A stretch of 8,010 nucleotides of DNA from Opitutus sp. GAS368 (GTDB lineage: Bacteria > Verrucomicrobiota > Verrucomicrobiia > Opitutales > Opitutaceae): the NCBI GenBank assembly GCA_945862035.1, contig CAMAXB010000137.1:1-8010 (forward strand), read 5' to 3'. Of the stretch, positions 6,456-8,010 are shown in pieces (the first letter of the stretch is position 1; each line of letters starts with the position of its first letter). The notes beneath the pieces were generated by a model. That model worked only from the letters and a program-made list of their open reading frames with translations. It had not been told where the DNA came from and made no database searches. The translations under genes and the position numbers were made by a program.

Positions 6456-6584
6456 TGAGGAGCGAGGAGTGAGGAGCGAGCAGACGACCCTTCGGCACTG
6501 AGAACTCAACCACCGCCGCACTCCCTCCCGCCCGCCTCCGTTCTCTGTTTTCTCCTCACTACCCGCTACTCGCTCCTCGCTACT
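6451..6584. repeat. Second heptanucleotide repeat element with inverted arms, sufD-sufT gap
   Basis: The left arm starts in the last codons of sufD and consists of 7-base units of consensus AGKAGYG at 6451, 6458, 6465 and 6472 (6458 and 6472 identical, AGGAGCG). The right arm (6557-6584) has units CACTACC, CGCTACT, CGCTCCT and CGCTACT, whose reverse complements fit the left consensus. Aligned as a stem, the first 17 positions pair with one mismatch if G-U pairs are allowed; pairing then decays. The roughly 75 bases between the arms (6482-6556) show no gene and are pyrimidine-rich towards the end. The architecture matches that between sufB and sufD with unrelated sequence. The right arm ends 5 bases before the sufT start. 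Confidence 0.75.
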
Positions 6585-6589
6585 TTCCC

Positions 6590-7144
6590 ATGAGCACCAA
6601 CAAGGAACGCACCCTCGCCCGCGATGTGATCGCGACCCAGATTCCCTCCGGTGACAAGCACCCCCTCGCCGCCGGCGAGCAGGTGTTCATTCACCAGGTC
6701 CTTGGCGGGACCTACACGGTCCAGACCTCGACCGGACTCTACCGCATCGACGGTAAGGACGCCGATTCCCTCGGCGAGACGGTCACGATCGACACGGTTT
6801 CCGCCGCCACGCTGGCCGACGGCGCCCCCGATCCGGCCGCGGTGTGGGATCAGCTGCGCAAGGTCTTCGACCCTGAGATTCCGGTGAACATCGTCGACCT
6901 CGGCCTGGTCTATTCCATGGATGTCGCAAAGTCCGAACCGCCCGCCGAGGGCTACAAGGTGCTGGTCGCCATGACGCTGACCGCGCCCGGCTGCGGCATG
7001 GGGCCCGCCATTGCCGAGGATGCCAAATCAAAGATTCTGCTCGTCCCTGGCGTGGCCGCGGCCGACGTGCGCATCACATGGGAACCCACTTGGAATCAGT
7101 CGATGATCTCCGAGGAAGGGAAGATGAAGCTGGGTCTGATCTGA
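6590..7144 (+). CDS. sufT: Fe-S maturation factor SufT (long form, MIP18/DUF59 domain)
   Basis: The 184-residue protein matches the long SufT type: an N-terminal extension (about 1-78, with GEQVFIHQVLGGTYTVQT and RIDGKDADSLG) followed by a DUF59/MIP18 domain. The domain shows DPEIPVNIVDLGLVY (94-108), MTLTAPGCGMGPAI (128-141) with the conserved C135, and the end TWEPTWNQSMISEEGKMKLGLI, which is typical of this family. SufT is an auxiliary factor for maturing Fe-S proteins, and its DUF59 domain is related to that of eukaryotic MIP18/Cia2. It is not part of the core SufBCD scaffold. Its position directly after sufD supports the call. It starts just after the second heptad-repeat element, without a Shine-Dalgarno sequence, and lies 104 bases before clpP. 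Confidence 0.93.
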   Translation: MSTNKERTLARDVIATQIPSGDKHPLAAGEQVFIHQVLGGTYTVQTSTGLYRIDGKDADSLGETVTIDTVSAATLADGAPDPAAVWDQLRKVFDPEIPVNIVDLGLVYSMDVAKSEPPAEGYKVLVAMTLTAPGCGMGPAIAEDAKSKILLVPGVAAADVRITWEPTWNQSMISEEGKMKLGLI

Positions 7145-7248
7145 TCCAGCTCAGGAGGGCTCCACGCCCGCGGCACCGGACGACCACGGCCGGAACGCTG
7201 ACCCGCCGCCCTTGCCAAATCGCTCCATTCATTCCACGTTCCCCTCCT

Positions 7249-7905
7249 ATGCATTTCTCCGATCTCCAGCCCGGTCTGTCTGCGCCTCTTCCGCGCCTGA
7301 ATGACGACGACGAGGATGACGACGATCAGTCGGACGCTGCCGTGAAGAAGGGCGCCGCCCCCGTCGCAATGCTGGTCCAGCGCAAATTTCTTGAGCAAAG
7401 GAAGATTTTCCTCTGGGGCGCCGTGACCGACGAGTCGGCCAAGGATATCACCGAGAAGCTGCTTTACCTCGAGGCCGTCGGCCCCGGCAAGGAGATCACC
7501 TTCTACATCAAGTCCCCGGGCGGTTCAATCACCGCCGGCATGGCCGTCTACGACACCATGCAGCTCATCACCTCCCCGATCACCGTGGTCGTGACGGGCA
7601 TGGCCGCGTCGATGGGTTCCATCCTGCTCAGCGGCGCCAAGAAGGGCCGGCGACTGCTTTATCCACACTCGCGCGTCCTGATCCACCAGCCGTTGATCTC
7701 CGGTCGCTTCACCGGTCCGGCCTCGGATATCAACATCCAGGCGCTCGAGATGGAGAAGCTCCGCTCGGAGTTGAATCAAATCCTCGCCACGGCGTCCGGC
7801 CAACCGCTGGAACGCATCAACAAGGATACGGACCGCGACTTCTACCTCACCGCCAAGGAGGCCATCGAGTACGGTCTGGCGGACCGCATCGTCGATCGGA
7901 TCTGA
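7249..7905 (+). CDS. clpP: ATP-dependent Clp protease proteolytic subunit (ClpP family) with acidic N-terminus
   Basis: ClpP forms the barrel-shaped serine protease chamber that degrades proteins unfolded by ClpX or ClpA/C. From the ATG at 7249 the protein is 218 residues. The catalytic triad is readable: S121 in GMAASMGS, H146 in LIHQP, and D197 in DTDRDF, aligned with E. coli Ser97, His122 and Asp171 of the mature form. The family segments IKSPGGSITAGMAVYDTM (87-104) and EAIEYGLADRI (204-214) are present. Unusually, residues 18-26 are almost all Asp, Glu or Asn, in the region before the pore-loop/axial segment. It may be a propeptide. The gene lies 104 bases after sufT and is followed by a strong terminator, so it is probably the last gene of the suf transcript. 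No clpX or tig lies beside it. A secondary ClpP paralogue is possible. The upstream frame extension to 7078 overlaps sufT and is rejected. Confidence 0.94.
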   Translation: MHFSDLQPGLSAPLPRLNDDDEDDDDQSDAAVKKGAAPVAMLVQRKFLEQRKIFLWGAVTDESAKDITEKLLYLEAVGPGKEITFYIKSPGGSITAGMAVYDTMQLITSPITVVVTGMAASMGSILLSGAKKGRRLLYPHSRVLIHQPLISGRFTGPASDINIQALEMEKLRSELNQILATASGQPLERINKDTDRDFYLTAKEAIEYGLADRIVDRI

Positions 7906-7921
7906 GCGCCGGGATCAGATC
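7899..7921 (+). other. 7-bp inverted repeat overlapping the clpP stop codon
   Basis: GATCTGA (7899-7905, ending with the clpP stop codon) and TCAGATC (7915-7921) are exact reverse complements around 9 bases. It lies just before the terminator stem and may add to the 3'-end structure of the transcript, or be chance. Confidence 0.3.
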
Positions 7922-7930
7922 AGGCGAAGC

Positions 7931-7959
7931 GAGGCGGGCCTGAGCCCGCCTCTTTTTTT
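7931..7959 (+). terminator. Intrinsic terminator after clpP
   Basis: GAGGCGGGC (7931-7939) and GCCCGCCTC (7944-7952) form a perfect 9-bp GC-rich stem with a CTGA tetraloop, followed directly by seven T (7953-7959). It ends the fur-suf-clpP transcription unit 26 bases after the clpP stop. No matching A-tract precedes the stem, so it works best for the plus strand. Confidence 0.93.
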
Positions 7960-7966
7960 GTCCGGA

Positions 7967-8010
7967 TCAGGGCAGAGAGACACTGCCGCCCAGGCCGACG
8001 ATCTCTGCCT
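7967..8010 (-). CDS. Possible C-terminal end of a convergent gene, truncated by the window edge
   Basis: On the minus strand, the frame entering at 8008 reads A-E-I-V-G-L-G-G-S-V-S-L-P and then TGA at 7969-7967, seven bases beyond the clpP terminator. The residue composition is protein-like and the position fits a convergent gene, but 13 codons are too few to identify a family. It could equally be non-coding. Confidence 0.3.
   Translation of the reverse strand, partial: AEIVGLGGSVSLP

Noticed and set aside
5045..6584. CRISPR array reading of the heptad repeats
   Set aside because: Repeat units are 7 bases with no spacers and no cas genes nearby.

Overview
The window is a GC-rich bacterial chromosome segment whose centre is a sulfur-mobilisation (SUF) iron-sulfur cluster assembly operon. 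The gene order fur-like regulator, sufC, sufB, sufD, sufT, clpP, the nearly complete lack of Shine-Dalgarno sequences, and the GTGCAG form of the thioredoxin reductase FAD motif resemble Verrucomicrobiota (Opitutales-like). This assignment rests on recalled resemblance only; the window has no rRNA or other taxonomic marker.

Layout. Bases 1-772 (minus strand) hold the N-terminal 257 residues of an exported M19 (renal/membrane dipeptidase-like) peptidase whose 3' end lies beyond the left edge. A 268-base divergent intergenic region (773-1040) carries a TATAAT box and leader hairpin for the peptidase and two short dyads on the trxB side. trxB (1041-1985) encodes an NADPH thioredoxin reductase. 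A 358-base non-coding region (1986-2343) ends in an AT-rich patch with a Fur/PerR-box-like dyad 45 bases before a Fur-family regulator (2344-2766). sufC (2797-3561), sufB (3596-5035), sufD (5127-6455), sufT (6590-7144) and a ClpP-type protease subunit (7249-7905) follow on the same strand. A strong intrinsic terminator at 7931-7959 closes the unit. The last 44 bases may be the 3' end of a convergent gene.

How the genes fit together. SufB, SufC and SufD form the ATP-dependent Fe-S scaffold. SufT is an accessory maturation factor of the MIP18/DUF59 family. The regulator at the head is the obvious candidate to tune the operon to iron or oxidative status. ClpP could remove damaged or cluster-less proteins, and thioredoxin reductase supplies thiol-reducing power. 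The cysteine desulfurase (SufS) and its sulfur-transfer partner (SufE/SufU) are not in this window, so they must be encoded elsewhere.

Most unusual points: (1) the Fur-family protein lacks the usual CxxC zinc site and has Cys where PerR has its metal-binding Asp; (2) both gaps flanking sufD contain arrays of 7-base tandem repeats facing each other as imperfect inverted repeats, with a different sequence in each gap; (3) the ClpP has an acidic N-terminal tract; (4) start codons are preceded by pyrimidine-rich stretches instead of Shine-Dalgarno sequences. I see no evidence of a wholly new defence or mobile system here.
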